Assembly: GCF_002574545.1 (NCBI RefSeq)
Contig: NZ_NUGT01000020.1
Coordinates: 1-64,000 of the forward strand
Origin: Bacillus sp. AFS055030
Lineage (GTDB): Bacteria; Bacillota; Bacilli; Bacillales; Bacillaceae_G
Direction of reading: 5' to 3'
Length of the DNA stretch: 64,000 bases
Of the stretch, positions 46,172-55,392 are shown piece by piece. Positions within the stretch are counted from its first letter, which is position 1; the number at the start of each line of letters is the position of its first letter. The notes beneath the pieces are model-generated. The model was given only the letters and a program-made list of their open reading frames with translations, was not told the origin of the DNA and ran no database searches. The position numbers and the translations under genes are program-made.

Positions 46172-47137
46172 TCACATCACCTTTTTATTATTTTTTTTTG
46201 AGAATGCTTCAGCCGGATTATTAACAGTTATTTGGCGAATACTTTCATTACTCAGTCCGGTTTTTCTTAACAAAGGAATAAAACTCTCTTGAATGTAATC
46301 AAGTCCAATCTGACCGCCGTAACTTTTCAAACGTGCTCTCGTTGTATCTAGCCCAATCAAAATTTGACTGATGAATCTTGACTCCTCCATCAATAATAGT
46401 AGCTCTGCTTCTTCTTCGTCATTATGATATTTAAAACGGCCAATCGTATCATATTCCAAATAGATACCCATTTCCGCCAGTTCTTTATGAAGATTTAACT
46501 CATCAAGCGTCCGATCCATGTGACAAATAATTAAGCAATGCGGAGGAACACCTTGTTTCATAAAAAATTGAGATATTTCCATCCCTTGCCTTGTACTTTC
46601 TACGTGACACATAATAGGAAATCCAGTTTCCAGGCAGGCACGAGCAGCAGCCATGAACCATTTTTTTTCGTGATCGGCTCTGCGTTCTTCATCATATGCT
46701 ATTTTAATATTTCCAGCTTTCAGACTAATAGTTTCGGAGGGAATAGCATGATCTGTGTTCACAAACATTCCCACAGTTAACTCTCTTATAAAAATCTGGC
46801 TTAATTGATCCTCTGTATAATAATGAATCCAATGATTTTTATCATAAAAGCTCATTTTATGAAAACCTGTCGATGCTACGATATTTATTCCAGATTCTTT
46901 TGAAGCAGCTGCCAAGTAATTTTCCATTCTCCCGCATCCAAGTGGTTGTGCATCAATTAACGCCTGCCCGCCAACACTTTTAAAAAGTTTCAATTCACGA
47001 ATTGATAGGTCATAATCATCAATGCGTAATACAGGATTAACGGTGGCAGGATGTCCATCAGCCAAAAATATATGTTCATGGCTGTGACAGAATCCGAATT
47101 CTTCTTTTGAAACCGGTCCTAAAATTGTCTGAATCAC
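46172..47137 (-). CDS. Phosphotriesterase-family protein (probable sugar-phosphate lactonase)
   Basis: Amidohydrolase-superfamily protein of 321 aa, COG1735 type. Metal ligands: HEH near residue 20 (CHSHEHIFLAD), His in MCHVES, His in ICHMD and Asp in IGLDTTR. Members with this layout in Listeria and Bacillus hydrolyse phosphorylated sugar lactones (established for Lmo2620 and Bh0225). Start is GTG at 47137, six bases after AAGGA; a TTG at 47155 lies upstream of that site. Its place in the operon fits hydrolysis of a lactone made by one of the dehydrogenases. Confidence 0.85.
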   Translation of the reverse strand: MIQTILGPVSKEEFGFCHSHEHIFLADGHPATVNPVLRIDDYDLSIRELKLFKSVGGQALIDAQPLGCGRMENYLAAASKESGINIVASTGFHKMSFYDKNHWIHYYTEDQLSQIFIRELTVGMFVNTDHAIPSETISLKAGNIKIAYDEERRADHEKKWFMAAARACLETGFPIMCHVESTRQGMEISQFFMKQGVPPHCLIICHMDRTLDELNLHKELAEMGIYLEYDTIGRFKYHNDEEEAELLLLMEESRFISQILIGLDTTRARLKSYGGQIGLDYIQESFIPLLRKTGLSNESIRQITVNNPAEAFSKKNNKKVM

Positions 47138-47180
47138 AAAAGTTCCTTCCTCCAATTCCTAGTTTTGGCACAGTATTATA

Positions 47181-47858
47181 TTAATTGGATTCAATTTGCT
47201 TTATAGCTTCTTCGATTTCAGAAAATGTATATGCTTTATAATCAGCTTTTGACAATTCATTTCCTTGGTCCATTCCAAAAACGCATCCAATTGTTTGAAT
47301 CTGATTATTTTTTCCAGCCTCCATATCCGAAGAGCGATCACCAATCATAATATATCTCTCAAATGGATGTTCATTTTTGATGATTTTAACTAAATCCACT
47401 TTAGAGTTTGTCCTCTGTTTACCAGCACAATAAATTTCTTTAAATAAGGGAGTTAAATTATAAAGTTCAATTGCATGAGTGACATAGGTTTCACTTCCAT
47501 TGCTTGCAACAAATAAGTTATATCCTTTTCTTTTAAGATTGTTCAATGTTTCTTCAACTTTTGGAAAGAGCGAGCCAAATTCACTCATCATCTTAAGTTC
47601 ATTTTGTTCTAGGATATCTGATGCAAGTTTTATAACATTACTCGAAGCTTCAGGAAGTAAGTTCTTAAATATATCTTTAACTGTACGCATCCCGATATTT
47701 TCTATTATTCTACTGTCAGGTATTTCTACAGTAGGATAAAGAGAATTAGCTATTAACGTTTGAATGGTTTTTTGAAAAGTTTTAATAGATAATGCTGCAC
47801 TATTAAACAGTGTTCCATCTAAATCAAAAAGCAACGCAGAATTCTTCATACTTATCAT
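47181..47858 (-). CDS. HAD-family phosphatase
   Basis: A 225-aa haloacid-dehalogenase-type hydrolase. Motif I LLFDLDGTLFNS at residues 9-20, motif II VASNGSE, the motif III Lys in the KQRTNSKVDL region, and motif IV MIGDRSSDMEAG. A helical cap lies between motifs I and II. It is close to the phosphoglycolate phosphatase group. In the operon it would remove phosphate from an intermediate or a dead-end product. Confidence 0.88.
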   Translation of the reverse strand: MISMKNSALLFDLDGTLFNSAALSIKTFQKTIQTLIANSLYPTVEIPDSRIIENIGMRTVKDIFKNLLPEASSNVIKLASDILEQNELKMMSEFGSLFPKVEETLNNLKRKGYNLFVASNGSETYVTHAIELYNLTPLFKEIYCAGKQRTNSKVDLVKIIKNEHPFERYIMIGDRSSDMEAGKNNQIQTIGCVFGMDQGNELSKADYKAYTFSEIEEAIKQIESN

Positions 47859-47868
47859 GATCTCTTAC

Positions 47869-48441
47869 TTAATCATTTTTCCATTTAGGATTGTCAATGA
47901 TGACAGGTTTCCCATTTTCATCTATGATTAGCTTACGAAAGCCCTTTGTTTCAATTGTTCCATAGTCGTGACCTGCATCTGCTCGGAAAACAAAAAATGT
48001 AACCAATGGTTCGGTTCCTACATTGATACTACGATGAGCATAACGGCCTGGAACATATACTGCACGACCAGGTGTCAATTCTTCTGCAACACTTTCTCCT
48101 TCTGGATTTTCCATTAACATATAGCCATTTCCACTCAAGCAATAATAGACTTCTGCTGTATCAAGAATGGTATGAAAATGCCCTTTTGTCATATAGTATT
48201 CATTTCCTACTTTTCCAGGGTATACAATACTTGTTCCGAAAAGTAAATCACCCTCTTTTTCAGGTAAGCTTAATTCATAAAACTCATACGCCAATACATC
48301 TTCTTTTGCCAACATGTTCTCCAACTCATCATTGTCAGAAAACATTCCTTTCATATTAGACAAATATCGCTTCGTTGTACTCTTTTCGTCAGATATACCA
48401 TTAATCAGATCAAAATACATAGAAAATGGTGTTGAATTCAT
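47869..48441 (-). CDS. Cupin-type phosphoglucose isomerase family protein
   Basis: A 190-aa protein of the archaeal-type (cupin) glucose-6-phosphate isomerase family. Metal ligands are visible in KGHFHTILDTAEVYYCLSG (His, His, Glu) and in PGRYAHRSIN (His). This family is unrelated to normal Bacillus Pgi and in Bacteria is usually found in sugar catabolic operons. It probably interconverts an aldose and ketose phosphate in this pathway. AAGGGG precedes the ATG. Confidence 0.85.
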   Translation of the reverse strand: MNSTPFSMYFDLINGISDEKSTTKRYLSNMKGMFSDNDELENMLAKEDVLAYEFYELSLPEKEGDLLFGTSIVYPGKVGNEYYMTKGHFHTILDTAEVYYCLSGNGYMLMENPEGESVAEELTPGRAVYVPGRYAHRSINVGTEPLVTFFVFRADAGHDYGTIETKGFRKLIIDENGKPVIIDNPKWKND

Positions 48442-48466
48442 TATAAAAACCCCTTCTCATTTATGA

Positions 48467-49519
48467 TTAGTTAGTTTCGAATAATACTTTAGTAAATGGA
48501 TATTTACGATTTATTAAATCTTTGAAAACAGTCGGTGCTTCTGATAAATTAAATACATGTGTAATCATAGGCTTCATTTTTAAGAGACCTGCTTTATAAT
48601 AATCCACGGTTGCATTCCACTCCACACCAGGAAATGGAGCACTATATGAATTCCATGATCCATGAAGAGATAATTCATTACGAACAATACATTCAAAGCT
48701 TTTAGGTGGCAGTACAACATCATGATGAGCGGTACCCAGGAACAGTACACGTCCTTTTTTTCGGGCAATTCTTAAAGATTGTTCCTGTGTTTGAGCCACA
48801 CCAGCCGTTTCAATTACAACGTGTGCTCCTTTTTCATCCGTAAGTCGTTTAATATTAGAAACAGTGTCATTTGACGCCAGCACGACTTGATCTGCACCAA
48901 GGGATTTCGCTAACTCTAATTTTTCTTCTGAAATATCTACAGCAATTACAGTAGTCGCCCCCATAATTCTTGCAAACTGTAAAGCAAATAATCCTAATGG
49001 CCCACAGCCTAATATAACAACGGTATCTCCAACGTTTATTCCGACAATTTTCATACCATGCAAAGTCACTGCTGCTGGCTCAATCATAGCTCCTTCATGA
49101 AAAGTCATCCCTTCTGAAAGAATAACCATATTTTGTTCAGGGACCTTCACATACTCTGCAAATCCTCCGTCTGTTCTTGAACCAAGAAAATTGTAGTCTT
49201 CACATAAACCATAGTCACCCTGTTCACAATATTCGCATTTCAGACACGGATGCATAGGTGAAACTGCGACACGATCTCCTGTTTTTACCTTCGTTACATC
49301 TGGTCCAACCGCTACCACTTCTCCAGAAAATTCATGTCCAGGAATTGTTGGGAAATGATAAGTCCCTGTTTTCATCACGCGCCCTAAATCTGATCCACAA
49401 ACACCGGCAACTTTTACATTTACAAGTACTTCACTTCCATGAATTTCGGGAATTTCTGTTTGTTCATACCGAAGATCCGCTGGAGCATACAAGACTGCTG
49501 CATTCATACTTTTTTTCAT
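48467..49519 (-). CDS. Zinc polyol-phosphate dehydrogenase, GatD-like
   Basis: A 350-aa medium-chain zinc dehydrogenase. Catalytic zinc ligands are in GVCGSD and GHEFSGEV. The structural zinc Cys4 loop is CLKCEYCEQGDYGLC at about 94-108. The Rossmann loop is ILGCGPLGLFALQFA. The segment FLGSRTDGGFAEY and the ELSLHGSWNSYSAPFPG region match galactitol-1-phosphate 5-dehydrogenases best. It probably oxidises a polyol phosphate to a ketose phosphate. Confidence 0.87.
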   Translation of the reverse strand: MKKSMNAAVLYAPADLRYEQTEIPEIHGSEVLVNVKVAGVCGSDLGRVMKTGTYHFPTIPGHEFSGEVVAVGPDVTKVKTGDRVAVSPMHPCLKCEYCEQGDYGLCEDYNFLGSRTDGGFAEYVKVPEQNMVILSEGMTFHEGAMIEPAAVTLHGMKIVGINVGDTVVILGCGPLGLFALQFARIMGATTVIAVDISEEKLELAKSLGADQVVLASNDTVSNIKRLTDEKGAHVVIETAGVAQTQEQSLRIARKKGRVLFLGTAHHDVVLPPKSFECIVRNELSLHGSWNSYSAPFPGVEWNATVDYYKAGLLKMKPMITHVFNLSEAPTVFKDLINRKYPFTKVLFETN

Positions 49520-49561
49520 CTCAAATCTCCTTATTATTTAAAAAATTAATAATATAGTTAG

Positions 49562-50599
49562 TTAAGAATTAACTATTACAGTTTTCATACCCTCACCACT
49601 TAAAGCATGATTAAATGCTACTAATGTCTGATCCAGAGAGTATGTTGCAGAAATAAGAGGCATTAAATTAATATGCCTATCCGATAGTAGTTTAATAGAT
49701 TGATAGAAATCATCGATAGTTGAACCTGTTGTTCCTGTTACAATCATTTCTTTGTAATGTATTAGATTAGTATCCAATTGAACCATTTCTTTCCCTTTTG
49801 GTAATCCACCAAATAAAGAGATACGACCTCTATATCCAGATAATTCTAAAGCTTGTGTCTGTACTTCCGGTGAAGAGACTGCAGTAATGACTACGTCTAC
49901 TCCATTTCCATTCGTAAGGTCCATAATAGCTTCTTTCAAGTCCACTTTTTTAGAATTAATAATGACATCTGCTCCATGTTTCTTTATCTCTTCTAATCTA
50001 GCATCTCGCGTTCCAGCTACAATGACACGAGCCCCTGCAAGTTTATTTAGCATAACGTGCATTGCTCCAATAGGACCTGGACCAATGACAAGAACTGTAT
50101 CACCAGGTTTCGTATCGTGTGCTGAATAAGCTCGATATGCACAAGAAAAAGGTTCAATCAATGCAGCTTCTTCAAAACTGATGTGATCGGGGATTGATAC
50201 GACGTTTCCAATTGCTTTTGCTGGTACCTTCATGTATTCAGCAAACCCACCATCCATGCTAATCCCGAATGCTTCATATTGAGGACATAGTTGGTTAAAA
50301 CCTTGTAAACACATATGACATTGTCCGCACCCTACGTTAGGAGCTACTGTGACACGATCACCAACTTTTAATTTTGAAACGTTTTTTCCAACCGCATACA
50401 CTTCACCGGAAAGTTCATGGCCTAATACTCGCTCTGTATTTGTAGGAATTTTAAAATGTCCATTTTTGAAAATACGTTTGTCTGTTCCACAAATTGAGCT
50501 TGCTTTAATTTTAATAAGAAGTTCATTATCATTGATTTCTGGTTTGGAAAGTTCTCTCAATTGTAGTTCTGCTACACCTTTAAAAAGTGCTGCTTTCAT
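49562..50599 (-). CDS. Zinc-dependent polyol/sugar dehydrogenase
   Basis: A 345-aa medium-chain zinc dehydrogenase, a diverged paralogue of the neighbour downstream. Zinc residues are in SSICGTDKR and GHELSGEV, and the Cys4 loop is CGQCHMCLQGFNQLC. The NAD loop is VIGPGPIGAMHVML. It resembles the sorbitol/threonine dehydrogenase group. Its promoter carries the paired A/T palindromes (50641-50682), and it begins the long downstream transcript that runs to nagB. Confidence 0.87.
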   Translation of the reverse strand: MKAALFKGVAELQLRELSKPEINDNELLIKIKASSICGTDKRIFKNGHFKIPTNTERVLGHELSGEVYAVGKNVSKLKVGDRVTVAPNVGCGQCHMCLQGFNQLCPQYEAFGISMDGGFAEYMKVPAKAIGNVVSIPDHISFEEAALIEPFSCAYRAYSAHDTKPGDTVLVIGPGPIGAMHVMLNKLAGARVIVAGTRDARLEEIKKHGADVIINSKKVDLKEAIMDLTNGNGVDVVITAVSSPEVQTQALELSGYRGRISLFGGLPKGKEMVQLDTNLIHYKEMIVTGTTGSTIDDFYQSIKLLSDRHINLMPLISATYSLDQTLVAFNHALSGEGMKTVIVNS

Positions 50600-50636
50600 T
50601 ACATATCATCCACTTTCTATAATTTTTATTAACTTT

Positions 50637-50682
50637 ATTGTAAAATTTTATATTTTTATTGTCAATAAAAATAAAATTTTAT
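50637..50682 (-). promoter_or_regulatory. Promoter with paired A/T palindromes, dehydrogenase to nagB operon
   Basis: Minus strand: TTGACA (50665-50660), 17-bp spacer, TACAAT (50642-50637). ATAAAATTTTAT (50671-50682) sits just upstream of the -35, and TAAAATTTTA (50641-50650) sits against the -10, 31 bp centre to centre. The same pair occurs at 58251-58292. Confidence 0.7.
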
Positions 50683-50747
50683 TTTTTTTGAGAGTTAAGA
50701 TAACCTTCCTTACTAGAAGGAAGGATAGAATCTTTTTAACTTTTATC

Positions 50748-51653
50748 TTATCTTTCACGGGATACTTTTAACATGTTATAAGTATCCTCATAGTGATTAA
50801 GTGTTTCATCAAAATGTTTTGCTGCAAAACAAGCGTACAATGTATCTACCACTATAATCTGTGCAGTTTTAGACGTAACTGCCTCCCAGTCTAAAGCTGA
50901 CACTTCGTTTGATGACTTAGTTGAAGTAAATAAGACCTCGTCAGAATACTTATTAATAGGAGCATCTTCAAACGAAGTAATACCAATTGTAAAAGCACCT
51001 TTAGACTGCGCTAATTTTAACGATTCAATAACAGGTTTAGATCTACCTGAATTACTAATTCCTATAACGACAGTTTCGGGAGTAGCGATTGCAGAAGTCA
51101 TCAATTGGATACTATAATCATTTAGTAGTGTGCTCGGTTTTCCTGCACGTGTGAACCGCATAACACCGTTTAACCCTGCTACACTTGAGGAGCCCATACA
51201 ACTAAACATTAAAATTTTTGCATTTTCGATAGCTTTTACAGCACGATCTAAAGCTTCCGCATTTAATAACTTTCTTGTTTCAGACAAAGTCTGGGTATGT
51301 CTATAAATAACTTTATCTAAAATCCTATCGATAGAGTCATCCCTACTAATGTCTTCGTACACATATTTTTCTTCTTCTTTTTCATCTTTTTTATCACTAT
51401 AAGTTAATGTTTCAGCAATTAAAATTTTCAGTTCTCTAAAACTATTTAATCCTAATTCTCGTACAAAACGTGTAATCGTTGATTCAGAGACATCACAAGC
51501 CATAGACATATCTTTAATCGTAGTATTTTTTGATACTTGTGGATTCTCTATAATATAATTAGCTACTCTACGCAAAGCTGGGTTTAAATAAGACATTTTT
51601 TGGTATATTAGCTTGAATACATCCTGATATTCAAACTCATTTGTAGATTTCAT
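50748..51653 (-). CDS. MurR/RpiR-family transcriptional regulator
   Basis: A 301-aa regulator: N-terminal HTH_6 domain (residues 1-80, with SESTITRFVRELGLNSFRELK as recognition region) and a C-terminal SIS sugar-phosphate-binding domain (about 125-260, ILMFSCMGSSSVAGLNG and GISNSGRSKPVIE). Proteins of this family sense phosphosugars and control the operons they sit in. It lies in the middle of the cluster, so it is the prime candidate for binding the recurring A/T palindromes. Confidence 0.92.
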   Translation of the reverse strand: MKSTNEFEYQDVFKLIYQKMSYLNPALRRVANYIIENPQVSKNTTIKDMSMACDVSESTITRFVRELGLNSFRELKILIAETLTYSDKKDEKEEEKYVYEDISRDDSIDRILDKVIYRHTQTLSETRKLLNAEALDRAVKAIENAKILMFSCMGSSSVAGLNGVMRFTRAGKPSTLLNDYSIQLMTSAIATPETVVIGISNSGRSKPVIESLKLAQSKGAFTIGITSFEDAPINKYSDEVLFTSTKSSNEVSALDWEAVTSKTAQIIVVDTLYACFAAKHFDETLNHYEDTYNMLKVSRER

Positions 51654-51695
51654 CTATTTCTCTCCTTACTCTTTCTCATAGTTATTTTTAATAAG

Positions 51696-51766
51696 ATTAT
51701 ACCGAGATAAAAATGAGAAAGAAAGGAATATTAATGCTGGGTGAATTAAGGGAATAAAATTTTATT
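51696..51766 (-). promoter_or_regulatory. Promoter region and A/T palindrome of the RpiR gene
   Basis: TATAAT on the minus strand (51701-51696) with TTTCTT 17 bp upstream, and AATAAAATTTTATT at 51753-51766 about 30 bp further up. Suggests autoregulation. Confidence 0.5.
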
Positions 51767-51811
51767 TTATAATGCGCCTTCATTTATTCAGTATCATGTC
51801 ATTTTTTCGTT

Positions 51812-53311
51812 CTAGTGTTCTTCCCAAATTAAAGCTCTTTCAACAGCTTTCTTCCACCCTGCATATAATTTTGTTCTATTCTCTTCATCCATATCAGGAT
51901 TGAATTGTTTATCTAATTTAAAGGAATGCACTAATTCTTCTTCATTTTTCCAATATCCAGTTGCTAAACCAGCTAAAAATGCAGCTCCTCTTGCTGTTGA
52001 TTCTACGACTTGTGGTCTTAATACAGGAACATTTAACAAATCAGATTGGAATTTCATGAGAAAATTGTTTCTGCATGCTCCTCCATCCACTTTTAATTCT
52101 GTATTCACAATGCCTGAATCTTCTTCCATACACTCAATAACATCACGAATTTGATACGCAATGGATTCTAGCGTTGCACGAATAATGTGATTTCGATTAG
52201 CTCCCCTTGTGAGACCCAATATTGCTCCTCTTGCATATTGATCCCAATATGGAGCGGATAAGCCTACAAACGCCGGTACAACATACACTCCGTTTGTATT
52301 TTCTACTTTTTGAGCAAAATACTCTGTATCCTCACTATGTTGAATTAACTTCAGTTCGTCCCTCAGCCATTGAACAGATGCTCCTACTACATATAGAAGA
52401 CCTTCTAAAGCGTATTCAACTTTCCCATTTAATCCCCAAGCAATAGTCGTCAAGAGCCCCTTATCTGATGAAATAACATTTTTTCCTGTATTCATTAATA
52501 ATGAGCCACCGGTTCCATATGTAGCTTTAGTCATTCCTTCATTGAAACAAGTTTGCCCAAATAAAGCGGCTTGTTGGTCACCAATAGCTGCGGCAATAGG
52601 GATTGAGGCACCAAAAAATAAACTCTTATCTGTTTCCCCATAGATTTCACTTGATGGCGTTACAGAAGGTAAAATATGTTTAGGGATATCGAGTTCTTCA
52701 AGTAATTTATCATCCCACTTGAGACTACGAATATTAAATAACATTGTTCTAGAAGCATTGGAATAATCTGTAACATGCACTTTTCCACCACTTAAGTTCC
52801 AAATCAACCATGTATCTATTGTGCCAAAGAGAAGTTCACTATTTTCAGCTTTTTCTCTTGCACCTTCTACATTATCAAGAATCCATTTTATTTTTGTAGC
52901 AGAGAAATATGCATCGATAATTAAACCTGTATTTTCTTTTACATATGTACCCCAGCCTTTAGAAATCATTTCATCACAAATATTTGCCGTTCTATGATCT
53001 TGCCAAACAATTGCATTCATTATTGGCTTTCCTGTATTTTTATCCCATACCACAGTAGTCTCGCGCTGATTCGTTACGCCAATAGCTTGAATATCTTCGG
53101 GCCAGATTCCTGCCTTTTCTATCGCTTCGTTCGCTGTTTTGATTTGTGCATTCCATATATCCATTGGGTTATGTTCAACCCAACCTGGCTTTGGATAGAT
53201 TTGTGGAAACTCTTGAAAAGCCGTAGTTACAACATTTCCTTCATGATCAAAGATAATTGTTCTAGCGCTGGTTGTCCCACAATCAAAAGACATAATATAT
53301 TTGCTGGACAT
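51812..53311 (-). CDS. glpK: Glycerol kinase-type FGGY kinase
   Basis: A 499-aa carbohydrate kinase, close to GlpK in length and sequence. FGGY signatures: [15 protein letters not shown] (phosphate 1 loop), [20 protein letters not shown], and the C-terminal [22 protein letters not shown] 53311 follows GGGGAGGAG; the in-frame start at 53362 lies upstream of it. No glpF or glpD is linked, so the substrate here may be glycerol or a longer polyol. A cre-like site lies upstream. Confidence 0.85.
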   Translation of the reverse strand: MSSKYIMSFDCGTTSARTIIFDHEGNVVTTAFQEFPQIYPKPGWVEHNPMDIWNAQIKTANEAIEKAGIWPEDIQAIGVTNQRETTVVWDKNTGKPIMNAIVWQDHRTANICDEMISKGWGTYVKENTGLIIDAYFSATKIKWILDNVEGAREKAENSELLFGTIDTWLIWNLSGGKVHVTDYSNASRTMLFNIRSLKWDDKLLEELDIPKHILPSVTPSSEIYGETDKSLFFGASIPIAAAIGDQQAALFGQTCFNEGMTKATYGTGGSLLMNTGKNVISSDKGLLTTIAWGLNGKVEYALEGLLYVVGASVQWLRDELKLIQHSEDTEYFAQKVENTNGVYVVPAFVGLSAPYWDQYARGAILGLTRGANRNHIIRATLESIAYQIRDVIECMEEDSGIVNTELKVDGGACRNNFLMKFQSDLLNVPVLRPQVVESTARGAAFLAGLATGYWKNEEELVHSFKLDKQFNPDMDEENRTKLYAGWKKAVERALIWEEH

Positions 53312-53361
53312 TAGAATTCTCCTCCCCTCCAAGTCAAAAACTAATTCAGAACTCTTTTTCA

Positions 53362-53380
53362 ATTATAAACTAAAATTTTA
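53362..53380 (-). promoter_or_regulatory. -10 box and A/T palindrome upstream of glpK
   Basis: TATAAT (minus, 53367-53362) with TAAAATTTTA (53371-53380) directly upstream, as in the other promoters of the cluster. No good -35 is visible. Confidence 0.45.
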
Positions 53381-53395
53381 AATATAAGTTGATAA

Positions 53396-53409
53396 TGTAC
53401 GCGTTTTCA
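53396..53409 (-). promoter_or_regulatory. Probable CcpA cre site upstream of glpK
   Basis: TGAAAACGCGTACA differs from the cre consensus TGWNANCGNTNWCA at one position. It lies about 30 bases upstream of the -10, so catabolite repression is likely. Confidence 0.6.
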
Positions 53410-53426
53410 TATTAATAAATGATAAA

Positions 53427-53453
53427 GGAGACCAAAGTCTCCTCCTTTAATCA
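53427..53453 (-). terminator. Weak terminator after the SDR gene
   Basis: Minus strand: GGAGACTTTGGTCTCC stem followed by a T-rich but interrupted tail. Confidence 0.5.
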
Positions 53454-54272
53454 TTAAACTTCCATTCCATATCGATGTGCTTTATGTGTTGGATAGAATG
53501 CCATATGTGGAATGGTTACATCTGGAGTTCTAGTTGCTACAAACAGACTAACTTCAGCTACATTTTCAACATCAATACAATGTGCATAAATTCCTTCCCT
53601 TTTTTCATTCTCATCTAGCCATCCTTCAGTATAGGCTGGAAGATTTCCATCATAAAGACCTTTATCAATAATTTCTGTCATTGGAGTTTTAACATGTGAT
53701 GGATTAATAACTGTTACACCAATATTTTTATCTTTTCCTTCAAGTAGTATATTTTTACTAAATCCCATCATACCATGCTTTGAAGCTCGATATGGACTAT
53801 GACCTGGTCCAGATGCTACACGTGCAGATGAAGAGCCCATATTAAGGATACGACCTCCACTTTCCTGCTTTTCCATATAACGAAACGCTTCTCTACAGCA
53901 TAGAAATACACCAGTTAAATTTGGCCCGATCGTTTTATTCCATTCTTCTAATGTTACCTCACTTACTGGTGGAGCAAGTGAATCACGTCCTGCACTATTT
54001 ACTAAAAGGTCAATTTTTCCCCATTTCTCGTAAGCTTGTTTAAAAAAGTTTATAACTTCTTGTTCCTGTGTTACATCTGCTTTAACTCCAATACACTCAT
54101 TTATTTCATTTACTTCAGCAGTTATTCGTTCAAGCCGTTTCTCATCTACATCAACAAGCATTACTTTACATTCATTTGCAGCAAAAATTCTTGCAACTGC
54201 TTCTCCAATTCCAGAAGCTCCTCCCGTTATAATTGCTACTTTACCTTTTAACTGTGTGCCTTTAGGATACAT
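53454..54272 (-). CDS. Short-chain dehydrogenase/reductase
   Basis: Classical SDR of 272 aa: nucleotide loop TGGASGIGEAVARIF at about 18-32, Asp of LVDVDEKR pointing to NAD use, NSAGRD (usually NNAG), catalytic Ser in NMGSSSARVA and Tyr-x3-Lys in YRASK. GTG at 54287 is in frame, but ATG 54272 follows GTGAGG correctly. It has its own promoter with repeated A/T palindromes. Probably oxidises or reduces the imported sugar or polyol. Confidence 0.87.
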   Translation of the reverse strand: MYPKGTQLKGKVAIITGGASGIGEAVARIFAANECKVMLVDVDEKRLERITAEVNEINECIGVKADVTQEQEVINFFKQAYEKWGKIDLLVNSAGRDSLAPPVSEVTLEEWNKTIGPNLTGVFLCCREAFRYMEKQESGGRILNMGSSSARVASGPGHSPYRASKHGMMGFSKNILLEGKDKNIGVTVINPSHVKTPMTEIIDKGLYDGNLPAYTEGWLDENEKREGIYAHCIDVENVAEVSLFVATRTPDVTIPHMAFYPTHKAHRYGMEV

Positions 54273-54296
54273 AAATTTTAACCTCACTTTAATTTT

Positions 54297-54368
54297 ATAA
54301 AATTTTATTTTATTACCTAATTATAGTATAAAATATTATTTTATTTAGTCAATATAAAATATTATTTT
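54297..54368 (-). promoter_or_regulatory. Promoter with three A/T palindromes, SDR gene
   Basis: Minus strand: TTGACT (54352-54347), 16-bp spacer, TATACT (54330-54325). AAAATATTATTTT occurs at 54356-54368 and again at 54330-54342, a 26-bp period around the -35. ATAAAATTTTAT lies at 54297-54308 downstream of the -10. Confidence 0.65.
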
Positions 54369-54414
54369 ATTTTAATTTATCTATCTTTTCGAATACGCAA
54401 ACAAAAATCTATAT

Positions 54415-55392
54415 TTAGAACTCTTTCCCTCTCAATCGATCAAGTAGTACTGCAATAATAATCACTGTCCCTTTAACAATTAATTGCCAATAATAATCAA
54501 CATTCATTAATGTTAATCCGTTTGTGATGATACCCATAATTAATACACCTACAATAGTCGATTGAATTCTACCTTTTCCTCCTGTGAAGCTTGTTCCGCC
54601 CAGAATTACTGCTGCAATTGCATCCAATTCATACATGTTACCTGCTGTAGGTTGTCCTGAATACACTCTTCCTGCTAAAACAACCCCTCCCAAACCAGCG
54701 AGCAAACCACTTATTGAATAAACATTAATCAGAGACTTTTCAACTTTTATTCCAGCTAAATGAGCTGCTTCTTCATTTCCACCAATCGCATAAATATGGC
54801 GCCCAAACATTGTATACTTTAAGATAAAAGCCATTATCAGATAAACTACTAGAGTAATATAAATGGGAGTAGGAATACCTAAGATTTTCCCTCCGCCAAT
54901 AAACTTAAAATGTTCTGAAGCCAAAACAATAGGATATCCACCACTGATAACATATGCTAATCCTCGTACATAAGTCATACTCCCCAACGTGACAATAAAA
55001 GGGGGTAACTTTGTTTTTGCAATGAAAAAACCATTTATGAATCCAACAAGGTAACCAACTACTATACCTAAAATCATAGATAGAAATGGATTTATACCAG
55101 ATGAAGAAGCCATCACTGATATGACACCCGACAAAGCAACTGTTGAACCAACTGACAAATCAATTCCACCTGTTAAAATAACGATCGTCATTCCAGCTGC
55201 TAGAATTGCAATAATAGAAACTTGTTTTAATACATTTAAAATATTTTCTGCTTCTAAAAAATTAGGAGCCGTAAAAGTAAGTAGTAGGCATAATATGAAT
55301 AAAACAAAAACCATGCCTAATCGATTCCATAGGATAGATGAAGCTCTCTTTAAATTACCTGACTGCGAGCGTGTCTGTACATTTGCATTCAT
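54415..55392 (-). CDS. Ribose/monosaccharide-type ABC permease (RbsC-like)
   Basis: A 325-aa membrane protein of the RbsC/AraH family with eight to ten helices. Family markers: LTGGIDLSVGSTVALSGV at about 75-92, the GRHIYAIGGNEEAAHLAGI coupling loop at about 205-223, and AVILGGTSFTGGKG near 265-278. It overlaps the ATPase gene by four bases. It forms the channel of the importer encoded at 54415-58021. Confidence 0.93.
   Translation of the reverse strand: MNANVQTRSQSGNLKRASSILWNRLGMVFVLFILCLLLTFTAPNFLEAENILNVLKQVSIIAILAAGMTIVILTGGIDLSVGSTVALSGVISVMASSSGINPFLSMILGIVVGYLVGFINGFFIAKTKLPPFIVTLGSMTYVRGLAYVISGGYPIVLASEHFKFIGGGKILGIPTPIYITLVVYLIMAFILKYTMFGRHIYAIGGNEEAAHLAGIKVEKSLINVYSISGLLAGLGGVVLAGRVYSGQPTAGNMYELDAIAAVILGGTSFTGGKGRIQSTIVGVLIMGIITNGLTLMNVDYYWQLIVKGTVIIIAVLLDRLRGKEF

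Noticed and set aside
51812-53311. Xylulokinase or gluconate kinase
   Set aside because: Length and FGGY motifs fit glycerol kinase most closely, although the natural substrate in this cluster stays open.
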